Shown here piece after piece: positions 43,440-54,429 of a stretch of 64,000 nucleotides of DNA (position 1 is the stretch's first letter; each line of letters starts with the position of its first letter). Position numbers and translations under genes: made by a program. The notes under the pieces were generated by a model. It did no database searches. It worked only from the letters and a program-made list of their open reading frames with translations, and was not told where the DNA came from. Source of the DNA: Isoetes taiwanensis (lineage: Eukaryota > Streptophyta > Lycopodiopsida > Isoetales > Isoetaceae); assembly GCA_021234155.1 (NCBI GenBank), contig JAJEKV010000003.1, forward strand, positions 15,174,386-15,238,385. The letters are read 5' to 3'.

Positions 43440-43784
43440 CTAGCCAGTTGGGCCCAAGAGAGATCCGCTCTCTGGGAAGTGAGACGAGTCAAAACTTGGA
43501 CACTAAAGAACATAGCGTTAGCTATGGTTGTCTCTATGAATTTTACTCAACCCCAGTATATAAAGTCAAGGCATAAGATAAAGTACATCAATGTAATATA
43601 GATTAAGTCATGGCAGGGCTGAAAGAAATTTTCTACTAAGGCATGTGCTAGGGGAAAAATATTTGAGCATCTATGCTGGAAATTTCGGTACTTCTAGTGG
43701 CTATATAATTTTGTATAACTTATAAATATAGCTTTATAATTACATAATAAGTAATTAACAGAAAGTTGATCTTTTCAATAAAGT
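43440..43784. other. Outer-element sequence left of the H3-element insertion
   Basis: Non-coding, AT-rich. It ends with AAAGT (43780-43784), the left copy of the target duplication of the H3 element. Confidence 0.5.
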
Positions 43785-45397
43785 TGTGACGTTCCAAGTA
43801 TTTATACGGTATAAGTATAAATATGTTGACACGTCACCAAGGATACATACGCCACATGGGGTATGGGAACCTAGGTGGTTCACTTAAAAGGAATTAATTG
43901 ACAATAATAACCTATAATTAAGGAACTAATATTTAAAAACCATAATTAAGCTAATTATGGTTTGGGAAGGCGCCACGTGGCCACCCTCGATTGGCTAGCA
44001 TGATAATGCTAATTGGGGTCAATAGGGTGGATCACCACCCCCATATCAGCCACAACTCACCTGGAGCAGTGGAGCGCCACCCTTGTGACCAGAGCTGAGC
44101 GCCACCTTGAGCAATTGGACGCCACCCTTCTTACACAAGTTGAACACCAAGATCAAGAAGATGGAGATCCCCAATGACAATGGGTCGAGCCGAAACACAG
44201 GTGGGTGGCTAGTGTAGTTGTGAATTCTAGGATAAGCGCCCCTGTTGGGCACCTGTTTGGGTTGTTGATCTATTCTCTTTGTGTTTACTCGTAGGAACTA
44301 ACCCTTGATTGTAAAGGTAGGTTCTCTCTATATATATTTCGATTCTGGTTCTGCTTGTAATGGATGGATTGGTGGTTGTTAGCCTAGGGTTACTCGAAAT
44401 GGGGATTAAGGGGGTAGAGACCTCTCGAGGCTATTTATTGTAGTATGCTCCTAGATAGAGCCCCAGTATTATCCCGCTAAATGCGGCCTGTGCACAAGAG
44501 CCCACCGGGTCATAGATGCTATGGTGCTTTGCTTAGCACCGCACAAGGAACACAAAGGGTGAAGTGGAGGTGGGGTCTTGCACGAACATAAAAGGCTCCT
44601 GGGACTCCTATAGCGAGCTAGACCTGATAGCCGGTCACGTAGAGGGCCGGGTATGGGTCTGACACTCCCTGGGTGGGAAGGTGTGACCCGTATGGGGCAC
44701 CTTGCACTTTGAGTAGATTTAGGGTGAGTAAGTCTGCACGGATGCGGGGGTCGGCCGATGCGCACGTATTCTCTAGCTTCGCCCATGGAGCCACCGTGAT
44801 TACGGAAGGGGACGCTTCCGACCTGCCTCATCGGACCGGGGCTTCATGAACCACCGGAGTAGGCTCAAAGGGGTGATGCCTCGAGCCCGCGTCTCCTGGC
44901 TATAGCGACGCCATAGCGTGAATTGACCCATCTGCAAAGTGTGCACAGGAGGGGCGGATGGAGTGGACAACCCTAGCCAATGTTCTATGCCAGCCAACGC
45001 CATGTCAAGATTCTGTCTGCTGATCTCTTGAGGCCTAGCCGTCAGTCGATCCTCACTGGAGTCTGAACCGGGGTAGAACCATGGGTTTGGGGTGTTTTCT
45101 TAGGTTTAGATGCATATTCTTTGCCGTTGGTATTTGGATGGATATGCCACCCTTCGTGGTGGTTATTTATATGTGATTTATGCTGTGTGCTAACCCTTGT
45201 ATTCACGCTTCCGCGACGTAGGAGCCCCATTGAAGGCGTGGGCCGAATGACCCCTTCGTGTCCTTCTTTTCGGGCATCGTTATTATAGATGGCCCGAAAT
45301 AGGCGGAGGAGCCCGCTCATGGCGAGTTGGTCGCCATGGGAGGGAAAGTCCCGTGATGTATACGTCCGAGGGTCGTATATGTTCAGGGAGCGTCACA
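43785..45397 (+). repeat. H3-element 5' LTR
   Basis: 1613 bp, TGTGACGTTCC to AGCGTCACA. A TATA-like cluster (tataagtataaatatg) lies about 30 bp from the start. Matches 55304-56918 along its whole length with many small differences, several of them CG in one copy and TG in the other. Confidence 0.93.
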
Positions 45398-45398
45398 G

Positions 45399-45410
45399 TG
45401 GTATCAGAGC
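45399..45410 (+). other. H3-element primer-binding site (initiator Met tRNA)
   Basis: TGGTATCAGAGC lies one base after the LTR, complementary to the 3' end of plant initiator tRNA-Met, as usual in chromoviruses. Confidence 0.92.
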
Positions 45411-45580
45411 ATGGTTCTGGGAAGCCAAACTATTGCACTGCCCACATACTAACTCGTTAGATCGTTAGCTAGTGTGTGAGGATTTTTGGGTAGTATGAGA
45501 TTTGGGGTGGTGTAGTAGATGTCGTCATGATTGCTTTAACGTGGTTTAAGAGTAAATAAGAGGTGAGTACCCGGTGCCAA

Positions 45581-45770
45581 ACCCTAACCCTAAGTGGCGG
45601 GCAGGGGGTACCCGGGTGTCGCTGGCGACCGTAGAAACCTCGGGGTAAGGGGTGCCCGCCACCTCGTGTAAAAAAAAAAAAAAAACCCTGACCCTAAGTG
45701 GCGGGCAGGGGGTACCCGGACGCCGCTGGCGCCCGTGGCGATGTCGAGGTAGGGGGTGCCCGCCACCTCG
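45581..45770 (+). repeat. Two tandem 86-bp units, each able to form a hairpin
   Basis: Units 45581-45666 and 45685-45770 begin ACCCT(A/G)ACCCTAAG and end CCGCCACCTCG. Each has complementary ends (GTGGCGGGCA near the start, TGCCCGCCAC near the end), so each could fold into a long hairpin. They are separated by an oligo(A) run. They lie in the leader between PBS and the H3 ORF. Confidence 0.85.
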
Positions 45771-45994
45771 AAAAGCGCGCTCCGCCACTTTTTCATAAAA
45801 AGTTTTTTTTTAGGGTTAAAATTTTAAGAGTGACTTTTTTCTTTCACTTTTCGAATACCTAGCCCTTTTGAGCTCCGCCCCAGCCGCCATAGCCGCCGGA
45901 ACTAGAAGGAGGCCTCCGCCATAGCCAAACCTCGGCCTTCACCTTCCTCCCCCAAGCGCCTGCCCAGCGCCCGCCTAGCGCCTACCTTTCAAGG

Positions 45995-47350
45995 ATGGAG
46001 ACACCCAAGCAAGTGTATAAGCGCAAACCTCGTCATTCTCAAACCCCTATAGAGTTCTTAATGGCTGAGTTGCTGCCACAACAAAACCCCGTGCGGGCGA
46101 CGCACAAGCAAAAAAACAAGAAATACCGAATATTTCGTGGAAGCGCTTCTAATGGGGGTCAAATACCATACCCGCTCTTTTGCTATAATGAGCGTTTTGT
46201 ATTTAAGCTCAACGCCATTCGGGAGACCTGCATGATAGTTGAACAGGAAGATGGCGTCCAGAAGTATGCCCCATTCTTCCCGCCAGCAGGGGATGAACAA
46301 GCTGAGGAGGAGGCCCTACAAACGCAGGCCCAAAACAGTTTGCAAATGGCCCAAGAGGCGGACCTACAGTGGCTAGCATCGGATGATCCGGCTTCGGGAT
46401 ACCGCTACCTGGGAAACGGCATGTGCCTCTTTGATGGGGGAGCCTACACTCTCCCATCGTTTTCATATGAAGAGGAGACCAACCGTATCCTCTGGGAAGC
46501 GGGATCACCCTCGTATTTCACAGATCACTTTCAGCGGACTGTTGAGCGAGATATGCAAGCTAATCCCCCACGTTACTTCATAGAGCTTACAAGAAGAACG
46601 GAGATCAGAATAGCCAAAGAGAAGCAAGCAGAGGAGCAAGCCACACTCCGGGCGCAAGCACAGAAGGCAACACAGTTGACGGAGGAGGCTGCCAAGCTTC
46701 GTGAGGATACTATCCATCAGCAGCAGGTAGAACAAGAGCAAAATCTGAAGAGAATGCAGGACGAAGCAGAGCAGAGAGCAAGAGAGGCAACCGAAGCCGT
46801 GAAGGAGCGGCTGAGGAAGGAAGAGGAAGAAAGGCATCGGCAAGAGCAACCACCTGCAGAAGTCCGTGTTCCTCGCCGAAGACAAAAGAAGACACCCCAA
46901 AGATCTGGTGCTCAGTATAAGGATCAGCTTAGGGCTCGAGGAGGAATCGCTAAGGCTGCAGGGGATAACCGGCGGGACAACATCATCCGTAAAGCCCGGC
47001 ATCCCGGAACAGCAGGGAAGACTCTACCCGGAGCTGCACCCCAACCTAGGAGGAGGCATCGTTACAAGCCTGGTACCGTGGCACTTCGAGAGATAAGGAA
47101 GTACCAGAAATCCACTGAGTTTCTGTTACGAAAACTTCCTTTCCAGCGTCTGGTCCGAGAGATTGCCCAAGAATTTAAGACGGACCTTCGTTTTCAAACT
47201 CATGCCATTCTAGCACTTCAGGAGGCGGCCGAGGCTTACTTGGTGGCCCTCTTTGGCGATGCAAACCTATGTGCCATCCATGCCAAGCGAGTAACCATCA
47301 TGACAAAAGACCTACAGTTGGCACGCCGGATCCGTGGGGAACGGTCATAA
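45995..47350 (+). CDS. Histone H3-fold fusion protein carried by a retrotransposon (451 aa)
   Basis: Clean frame with ATG in good context (aaggATGgag). Residues 1-200: no recognised domain. About 200-286: charged Glu/Gln/Lys/Arg/Ala-rich, predicted long coiled coil. About 290-357: very basic, Arg/Lys-rich tail. 358-451: histone H3 fold from [18 protein letters not shown] to ARRIRGERS, co-linear with canonical H3 residues 42-135 without gaps. Canonical loop 1 length and retained [25 protein letters not shown] and RRIRGER argue for replication-type or H3.3-like ancestry, not CENH3. Differences from plant H3 include E59-L60 to EF, G102A, E105G, T107A, P121T, A135S. The H3 tail with K4, K9 and K27 is absent. 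H3-H3' interface residues (C110, H113, R116, D123 by H3 numbering) are kept, so pairing with H4 is plausible. Function is unknown; it might tether the element to chromatin. Confidence 0.93.
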   Translation: METPKQVYKRKPRHSQTPIEFLMAELLPQQNPVRATHKQKNKKYRIFRGSASNGGQIPYPLFCYNERFVFKLNAIRETCMIVEQEDGVQKYAPFFPPAGDEQAEEEALQTQAQNSLQMAQEADLQWLASDDPASGYRYLGNGMCLFDGGAYTLPSFSYEEETNRILWEAGSPSYFTDHFQRTVERDMQANPPRYFIELTRRTEIRIAKEKQAEEQATLRAQAQKATQLTEEAAKLREDTIHQQQVEQEQNLKRMQDEAEQRAREATEAVKERLRKEEEERHRQEQPPAEVRVPRRRQKKTPQRSGAQYKDQLRARGGIAKAAGDNRRDNIIRKARHPGTAGKTLPGAAPQPRRRHRYKPGTVALREIRKYQKSTEFLLRKLPFQRLVREIAQEFKTDLRFQTHAILALQEAAEAYLVALFGDANLCAIHAKRVTIMTKDLQLARRIRGERS

Positions 47351-47586
47351 TTATGTACATAACAATTTTGTATCTATGTAAATCGGTATATATATTAATA
47401 CAGAACTGTTTTGACTTCTTATCTTAAATTGTGAATTTTCCTACAATTAAAAAAATAACTGAAAAAAAAAATGATGATGAGCTGGCGCCTCGAACGCCGT
47501 GCCCAGCAAGTTAAAGACTCAGATTCATTTTAGGGTTTCATCATTTCTTACTCCTGTTTCCTTCTTCCTCCCATCTTCCGCCTGCA

Positions 47587-48024
47587 GTGATGGACTACGC
47601 TGGCCGACTAGCATGGTATATGGGAGGCGAGCAATGGGACCCCCAGGTTCCTTACCCTCTCTTGGATTATATGTTGCAGAGTTCAGTCGACCTCATCGAC
47701 AATATGCGCGCCCACCCTGACTATGCGACCTTTGTAGAGTTCTATGATGAGGAAATATTGCCTGAGGCGGAATTCTTTGGGGAACCGCCCCAACCTTATC
47801 TTCACAGAGATATTGTGGAGCATATGTTGGGAGATGATCGCCACAGCTATGACATCCTCAAGGGCATCATCAGACGTGCTAAGCACGCTCCCATTATCGA
47901 TTGTGGCTCTAGTGGGCTATACTTTGAAGCCCAGTTTGCCCTTGCTCTTATTATGGACAGGTATGTTGATGGTACTGACACCGCTTTAGAGCAAGCTAAG
48001 GCCCCACTTCCTCCGGATCCGTGA
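47587..48024 (+). CDS. Unrecognised acidic 145-aa ORF downstream of the H3 fusion
   Basis: Not recognised. Frame begins MDYAGRLAWYMGGEQWD and ends APLPPDP. Composition is acidic and aromatic-rich, predicted globular. It is preceded by a polypyrimidine stretch ending in CAG (about 47547-47588) that resembles a 3' splice site, so it may be an exon of a spliced transcript, joined to what follows or to upstream leader. The intervening 47351-47586 is AT-rich and resembles a 3' UTR. Co-inherited with the H3 ORF inside the same LTRs. Confidence 0.5.
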   Translation: MMDYAGRLAWYMGGEQWDPQVPYPLLDYMLQSSVDLIDNMRAHPDYATFVEFYDEEILPEAEFFGEPPQPYLHRDIVEHMLGDDRHSYDILKGIIRRAKHAPIIDCGSSGLYFEAQFALALIMDRYVDGTDTALEQAKAPLPPDP

Positions 48025-49200
48025 GGAGGACGAAAGGATAAACTTTTGCTGATTTTGTACGATGGAAGGAGTTAGCTAAAGAGAGGCCTTTACCTCGTAG
48101 TAAGGGCCAAGCACTTGTGGGATTGAGTTAAGCTTGCTACCATCAAGGTTGGGGATCAGGATTACTTGCTGAGGCGACATTCAATGGGCGATCGCATATC
48201 ACCAATAAGGGTAAGCAGAGGACCGCTCACCTTCTCTATGAGCTGGCGAATATTGTCAGGGTCAGCATGATTTCATTGATTACTCTCGCCCCAATTATGC
48301 GCCAGAGATACATCAGCTGCTCAACTATCAACCTCTTGATGTTGAGCCTATCAAAGACACTCTTGTCTTTGCGCGATTAATGATTCGTGGTACCCCATCT
48401 TCGCCTCGAATCGGCTTTCCGTGCTACGGGCCACATGTGCCCAACATCAACGACGCCGTCGTCAAAGCCGGGAGGACGACCCAACCATGGAGGATTTATG
48501 TAATGAGAGTCGGTATGCTCGGGAGGAGAAGGATTTTGCCATGGAGGAGGAGCTGCCTTAACTTGGAGTCCGAGTTGGCCTCTTCAACCCATCCGATGGT
48601 TCGGGGTTGAAATGCCATATTACTGATTCTTCCCGTCGGCTTTTACAAGCGCATGTGTTCTCTTCTTTGCTAAGGCAATTGCCCCCGGGCGCAGGCGGCT
48701 GTATGGGCATTAAGGGCACTTTCCACCACAGCCGGCCACAAGAAGTTAGCTCCTAACCTTGAGCAGATCATCCTAGTGAACCGTGATCTTGCCATTGCAG
48801 TGTTTGACCATGAGATTGGTTCTTGGATGAACATGAGTCTGCTGGTTGCGGCGCCATTGGCTACAAATGTTCCTCCGTAGATAGCTTCATCACCGTTGCC
48901 TCATCGGTTAATCCTAGCGTGCTACTCCTACAGCATCGACCAGAGCCCCAGTTTAATACTCAAGCACAAGATGTTGAAGGATCGACCTCTTAGTTTTAGG
49001 TTTCATTGGGTCATCGTATGAAATTTTATTAATCTTGATTGGCATTACCTCTAGTGGGCCAACACTAAAATCTATGTACTGTTTCAATTTTATATATATT
49101 CAGGATAACTTCTTATGTTCCTTGCACTGTTGAAAACCATTGAATTGTCTTCTCCTTTTAATGATTAATTATCTTCCTTAAAGTTGGAGTAGAAGGAAAT
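48025..49200 (+). pseudogene. Decayed continuation of unknown ORF region
   Basis: Short open pieces in alternating frames (for example HDFIDYSRPNYAPEIHQLLN near 48270-48330, INDAVVKAG near 48450, LAPNLEQIILVNRDLAIAVF near 48750-48810) suggest a once longer coding region broken by indels. No family recognised. From about 49010 the sequence becomes AT-rich and non-coding, ending near another splice-acceptor-like tract (about 49220-49240). Confidence 0.35.
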
Positions 49201-49283
49201 TGTTCAATGTATATATAATTATTCCTGTCGTCTTGCAGAAGAAACACTCGCGGAGTAACGAAGATAGGATAATATCCTAGATA

Positions 49284-49661
49284 AGGAGAGATGAACAGGG
49301 ACCTCCTGAACAGGACTATGGGGAACGATACAACGAGTATCCTGAACGGGAAGTTGACGATGAGATAGCGGAGCTTAGGGTGCCGGAACAACCTTATGAT
49401 CCTGACAAGGGCATGGAAGTAGTTACTCTTCTTCGAGAACGTGCTTACGATGATCCGAAATGGACTCTTTCCGTGCTTTGGGATTATTGGAATATGACCC
49501 CACATCAAGCTTTTGAGGATGCTAATGATCATCTCTCGGCAAATCTTCACGACCTTTGCGAAGGCTCTTCAACCTTCCGATTATTAGCCCCACTTGGGAT
49601 TATCAACCCGTTATTATTCGTGCTTGGGCACGCATACAAGCTCGTCGAGCCGCGGGCGTGA
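49284..49661 (+). CDS. Unrecognised ORF piece upstream of gag
   Basis: An in-frame run from about 49284 to the stop at 49661 encodes an acidic N-terminal part (DYGERYNEYPEREVDDEIAE) followed by a helical region (MEVVTLLRERAYDDPKWTLS, VLWDYWNMTPHQAF). Preceded at about 49220-49240 by a pyrimidine-rich tract ending in CAG, again like a splice acceptor. An overlapping frame (49556-49807, RAWARIQARRAAGVRVCAYA) may be its continuation after a frameshift. No family recognised. Confidence 0.35.
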   Translation, partial: RRDEQGPPEQDYGERYNEYPEREVDDEIAELRVPEQPYDPDKGMEVVTLLRERAYDDPKWTLSVLWDYWNMTPHQAFEDANDHLSANLHDLCEGSSTFRLLAPLGIINPLLFVLGHAYKLVEPRA

Positions 49662-49807
49662 GAGTGTGCGCTTATGCCGCCATGTATCCCTACGCAAAAC
49701 CCTTAAGCCGCAATTTCCAGTTTTGTGTGTTCCTATGCTTCACTATGGCTAGGAAATGGCCTCAGATCAGAGGCCTCTTTATGTATTATATAACTATAAG
49801 TTTATAA

Positions 49808-50049
49808 CTGTGTTCCGTATGAACTTCTTTGATGTAACCGTCATTTCGCTTGTAATTTGAATCTTCCGTCCTTTTTCGTGTTCACTTTGTGTTTCTCGAT
49901 ACTACCCAAAATGACTTTGTTATAACACTTACTGTTATCGTACTCTTTCTTATATCATCGTGATGTTTAATATAGACGGTGCACGCATGTCACCCGCGCA
50001 TTGGCGAGACACCCTCAAACGCCCGGTCGGTTAACACCCAGAACAAGAA
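49808..50049. other. Non-coding spacer before gag
   Basis: AT-rich spacer between the unknown ORF piece and the Pro-rich region leading into gag; nothing recognised. Confidence 0.3.
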
Positions 50050-51200
50050 TTGATGCTGATGAAAAAGACGGTTAGGCTAATTACAGGGCCCTACGTCTTG
50101 CATGCTAACCCACCACAGCAGGTACAACAGGATGCACCGGAGTTACCTCCGTTCTTTCCTAGTCCACTGAGTCCACCAAATGGGCCCCCACCACGAACCA
50201 GTCCCGTGCAGGTGCGAAAGAGGTCCCACTCTAAACGCCGACGGAGCTCCTCTAGAGACAAAGGCCACCTCCTCAAAGTCGCCGCCGGTTTCGTCATCCA
50301 ATCATCCGCATCATCCGTGGCCATGCAAAGCCGAGATAAGAGTACCGCAAGACGGTTGATCTGACCATAACTAGTATATGGAAGAATAGGAAATTGGCCC
50401 AGTTTGATGGGAAATCTAGAGGCGGCTTGAATGCCGAATCATGGCTGGACGAAATGAAGGAGTTCGGCAGGTCCTATGGCATGACAGAGAAGGATACAGG
50501 AAAGGTTGCCACCACAAACCTTACCGGAGCTGCCCGTATTTGGTGGAAGGGTTATGCCGAGCCAAACATCCGGGCGAGGAGTAGATGCAACTTCGAGAAA
50601 GTTTGCCAAGGCCTTCAAATCGCATTATGTGCCTGCGTGCACATAAATGCCAACAGATCCGAACTTTCTACAAAGTTGGAGCGAAAGAGTATGTCCGTCT
50701 GTGCTTACGGATGAGTTTATGCTTTGAGAGACCGTATGTACCGGTATGAATGAGAAAAGGCGTTGGAGGGCTATATTGAGGGTTTGGCACCATCGATCAA
50801 ACGGATGGTTAAGGCCATCGACCCGAAATCAGTTGCAGAAGCCGAGGCTAAAGCATTGAGCCTCGAGGAGGACATACCAAGGAATCAGTATCCGCGTCCT
50901 GCTCCTTACTCGCAGCCACGGTACCGGCCCACACCTTTACAAACCCCGCCTCAAAGTCCGGGGCCCTCTCGGAGAACTCTTACGGTCGCCGCCAGAGAAG
51001 AAAGTCGCTTTTAGCACGCCCGATAAGCAGAACAATGCTGGTAAGGAAGTTCGAAACCTCTTACAGTCCATTCCTAAAGAGGCCAGAGAACAGCTGCGCC
51101 GGGATAAGGCATGTTACAGGTGTATGAGGCCTGGACACTTCATGCGTAAATTGCCCATATGTTACCTAGGATCGCCTACCGCCATGGCCGACCTTGATCG
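50050..51200 (+). pseudogene. H3-element gag (chromovirus type)
   Basis: A Pro/Ser/Arg-rich start (about 50100-50300) leads into the gag core: FDGKSRGGLNAESWLDEMKE, GAARIWWKGYAEPN (about 50530-50570), and YIEGLAPSIKRMVKAIDPKS near 50772-50830. A degraded zinc knuckle CYRCMRPGHFMRKLPIC is encoded near 51113-51163, where the last Cys spacing is disturbed. Frames change near 50370, 50715 and 51014, so no intact Gag is made. Gag would form the particle core. Confidence 0.75.
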
Positions 51201-51839
51201 GGGCGATATTGAGTCAACATTACCGACGAGGACGCTCCCGAGTACATTCACGGCGGTCCTCATATCCTTGCAGCTATAGAAACCGGGTAATGCCGAAAAG
51301 TCAGCCTTCTTTGTCATTTCCACCATAGGCCAAATAGACAAGTAAGCCTTTTGTAATTCTTATGGATACGGGGAGTACACATAATTTTGCTTCTCCTAGA
51401 ATGGCTCAGTCCTACAACCGAAAACCCTAAGGTCACGACCAGAGACCCGCCACTTTAGCCGCTGGTAAGGTTAGACATACTCATGGTCGCCGTGATCAAC
51501 CTTAACATGCGGTTGCTAGGCGCACCGGTTGCTATGGGTGCCGAAGTTAATGGATATTGGCAAATACGACCTCATTGTTGGAATGGAATTCTTGGCATCC
51601 GCAAAAGCCAACATAGATCTGCGAGAAGAGAGAAGTTACCTTCAACGCAGCTAAATGGAGCCCGTGTAACTATAAAAGGTGAACCATTCAACCCTATCAT
51701 GCGCCTATGTCCATTCGACAGTTAGATAAAGCTATCGCAAGCAAAAGCTCCTCTCGTTATTAGACTTGCTTCCATTGAGTCGGATGCTAAGCAAAACCAA
51801 GTAATCAACACCTTGCCACGGGGGATTGCCAGTATTCTC
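51201..51839 (+). pseudogene. H3-element protease region
   Basis: The active site ILMDTGSTHNFASP is encoded at about 51356-51400. The second characteristic block, KYDLIVGMEFLASAKANIDL, lies near 51562-51621. Frame changes between them break the gene. Confidence 0.75.
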
Positions 51840-52585
51840 CATGAATTTAGCGATCTTTTCCCAGACGAGATCCAGAAGCTTCTTCCTTTTAGAGGGGTAG
51901 AATGTGAGATAGCTTTAGAGCCAGACACTAAGCAAGGCCCCGTACCGTATGAGTCCCCCAGAGTTGGCAGAGCTTAAGAAGCAACTTCAAGAGCTACTAA
52001 ACCTAGGTTTTATTCGACCTAGCGTTTCGCCCTTTGGTGCCCCTATTCTTTTTGTAAAGAAAAAGGACGGCTCCTTGAGAATGTGTATTGATTATCGGCA
52101 ACTCAACAAGCATACCATCAAAAATCGCTATGCTTTGCCGAGAGCAGATGATCTAATGGATCAGTTGCAAGGGGCCAAATATTTTTCAAAGATTGACCTT
52201 CGCTCGGGATATCATCAGATAAGGATTAAAGAGGAGGACATCCATAAATCTGCTTTTCGCACTAGATATGGCCATTATGAGTTTACCGTTATGCCTTTCG
52301 GATTAACTAATGCCCCAGCAACGTTTATGCGGTTAATGAACGATGTTTTCCGACAATACTTGGATGATTTTGTTGTCATTTTCTTTGACGACATTCTCAT
52401 CTACAGTAAGACTCTAGAAGAGCATGAGAAACATCTTAAATTGGCCCTACAAAAGTTAAGACGCCATCAGCTTTTGCCAAGTTCTCTAAGTGCAAGTTTG
52501 CCACTCCAAAGGTTGACTATTTGGGCCATATCATTTCTGGCAGAGGGAATTGCTACAGATCCAAAGAAAAATAGAGGCCCGTAAG
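51840..52585 (+). pseudogene. H3-element reverse transcriptase
   Basis: The upstream part reads EFSDLFPDEI and [10 protein letters not shown]. After a frame change at about 51947 comes [60 protein letters not shown], the catalytic-side [35 protein letters not shown], and the catalytic [11 protein letters not shown]. This block is continuous over 211 codons with catalytic Asps retained. The C-terminal portion shifts frame near 52470. Confidence 0.88.
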
Positions 52586-53160
52586 GGAATGGCCTATTCC
52601 GAAAAAATGTCTCCAGGTCCCAAGTTTCTTGGGGCTAGCGAGGATATTACCAAAATTTGTAAAGGATTTTGCAAAGATTGCAGTCCCTCTTACAAATCTG
52701 ACCAAGCATGAGAAGGTAAAGGATTGGATGGAGCAATCGGAAGACTAAGGTTCAAATAAGTTTCCAACAGCTTAAAGATGCCTTAACCTCAAAGACCCGT
52801 TCTCACGTTGTCCGATCCCCGGATAAGGATAAACTAGTGGCCACAGATGCGGTCAATTGCCACCGGTGGAGTCCCCGATGCAAGAAGGGAGGGTTGTTGC
52901 CTATGATTCAAAGAAGATGAACGAGACCTTAACAAATGATATCCTACCCATGATCGAGTTGTTAGTCGTTGTTCACGCCTTGCGAATATGGAGACACTAC
53001 CTCCTTGGGAGAAGATTCCAGTTGGACACGGATCACCAAAGTCTCCGTTATTTATCCACCCAACCGAACCTCAACCTCCGTCAGAGGAGATGGATGGAAT
53101 TTCTTGAAGAATATGATTTTGACATCATGTATAAGCCCGAAAGCACAACGGGTTAAGGAT
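52586..53160 (+). pseudogene. H3-element RNase H
   Basis: Recognisable from VVAYDSKKMNETLTNDILPM (about 52890-52950), ELLVVVHALRIWRHYLLGRR and LDTDHQSLRYLSTQPNLNLR, ending DFDIMYKPESTTG before a stop near 53154. The first part of the domain is scrambled by frameshifts. Confidence 0.8.
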
Positions 53161-54345
53161 GCATTGTCACGCCACCCCTCGGTAACCCGAACCCATTGTA
53201 ATGCAATTTCTACACTCACAAGTGAGTTTGGGAAACAGATAGAAACGGACCTTGGCCACGGATCCCGAAGTTCGCGGAAATGGGCTAGTTTGAGTAAGGA
53301 GGCACGGATAAAAGAACGCCAAGCTTTCCGTTCATATAAGAAAGAGGGCAATTTGTTGTATCACAAGGATAAGTTGTGTGTACCTCTGACTTCCGGGGTG
53401 CGTAAGTTAATCCTCCATGACACGCACAACAGCCCTATAGCTGGACATGCGGGTTTTATGAAGACCTATTTTAAAATCCGCTCTAGTTACTTTTGGCCTT
53501 CCATGAAGAAGGATATTGCTAGATACATTAAGCAAAGGTCAAGTGTGTCACAAACCAAGGCGGAGCAACTAAGAGTTCCGTGAGAGCTGCAGCCTTTGGA
53601 TGTGCCCCACGCAAAATGGGGAAGTAATAACCATGGATTTCATTGTGGGCCTTCCACGAACTCTCCGCGGGCTATGATGCACTAATGGTGGTCGCCGACA
53701 AATTGTCAAAAATGGCTCACTTCTTGCCATGTCGCATTCAACGACAATCGCCTTTCGACACCGCCTTGCTTTTCGCAGCGGAGATCTTCGTGTTGCACGG
53801 AATGCCACGGGTTATTGTATCCGACGAGATCCCAAATTTGTAAGTGCATTCTGAAGGATTTCTTCACCACCATCCGCACCAAGCTTGCTATGAGTACCGC
53901 ATATCATCCTCGCATGATGGTCGGACAGAAGGTACTAACCGTATCATAGAGGATATGCTACGGTTATGTGTGGAGTAAGCAATCCCAATGGGTCGACTAT
54001 ATTTATCTAGTAGAGTTTGCCTATAACATTATGAAACAGAGTCTTCCGAAATGTCTCCTTTCATGATAAATTATGGTTATCAATGCCTTTACTCGACACA
54101 TGGCACAACCCCGTGTCGAAAGTGGAGGTTTCTCAACAACTCCTCCTGGAGATGCAAGCTTTGGTCGACGGCACGTGGTTACTTGCTAGCTGCACGCAGT
54201 CGTCAAAAGAGTGTAGCAGATAAGCACAGGACCCCACGGTCTTCCGTGGGTGAATCGGTTTGGCTTAAGATTAAGGTAAAACAAGCCAAGCTTAAGATTG
54301 GTAATTGCAAGAAGTTGGCACCCGTGATGGGCTGGACCGCTTGAA
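53161..54345 (+). pseudogene. H3-element integrase
   Basis: Zinc finger: LILHDTHNSPIAGHAGFMKT with the two His residues near 53408-53467; the usual Cys pair is degraded (YIKQRSSVSQTK). The core has TMDFIVGLPR near 53632-53661 (first Asp), a damaged second Asp block near 53820-53840 (VSDEIPNL), and a frame encoding DGRTEGTNRIIEDMLR near 53916-53965 with the catalytic Glu. DYIYLVEFAYN follows near 53995-54030. Multiple frame changes; not functional. Confidence 0.82.
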
Positions 54346-54429
54346 ATCATCAACGTATTGGGAGCAAGCATATCGCCGGACTTGCCACCCCGCTTAAAGA
54401 TCCACAAGGTTTTTCATGTGAGTCTTCTA

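Noticed and set aside
47066..47350. Centromeric histone (CENH3) identity for the H3 fold
   Set aside because: CENH3 proteins have a longer loop 1 and a divergent first helix. Here loop 1 has canonical length (FKTDLRFQ) and the rest follows canonical H3 closely, so it is called H3-like.
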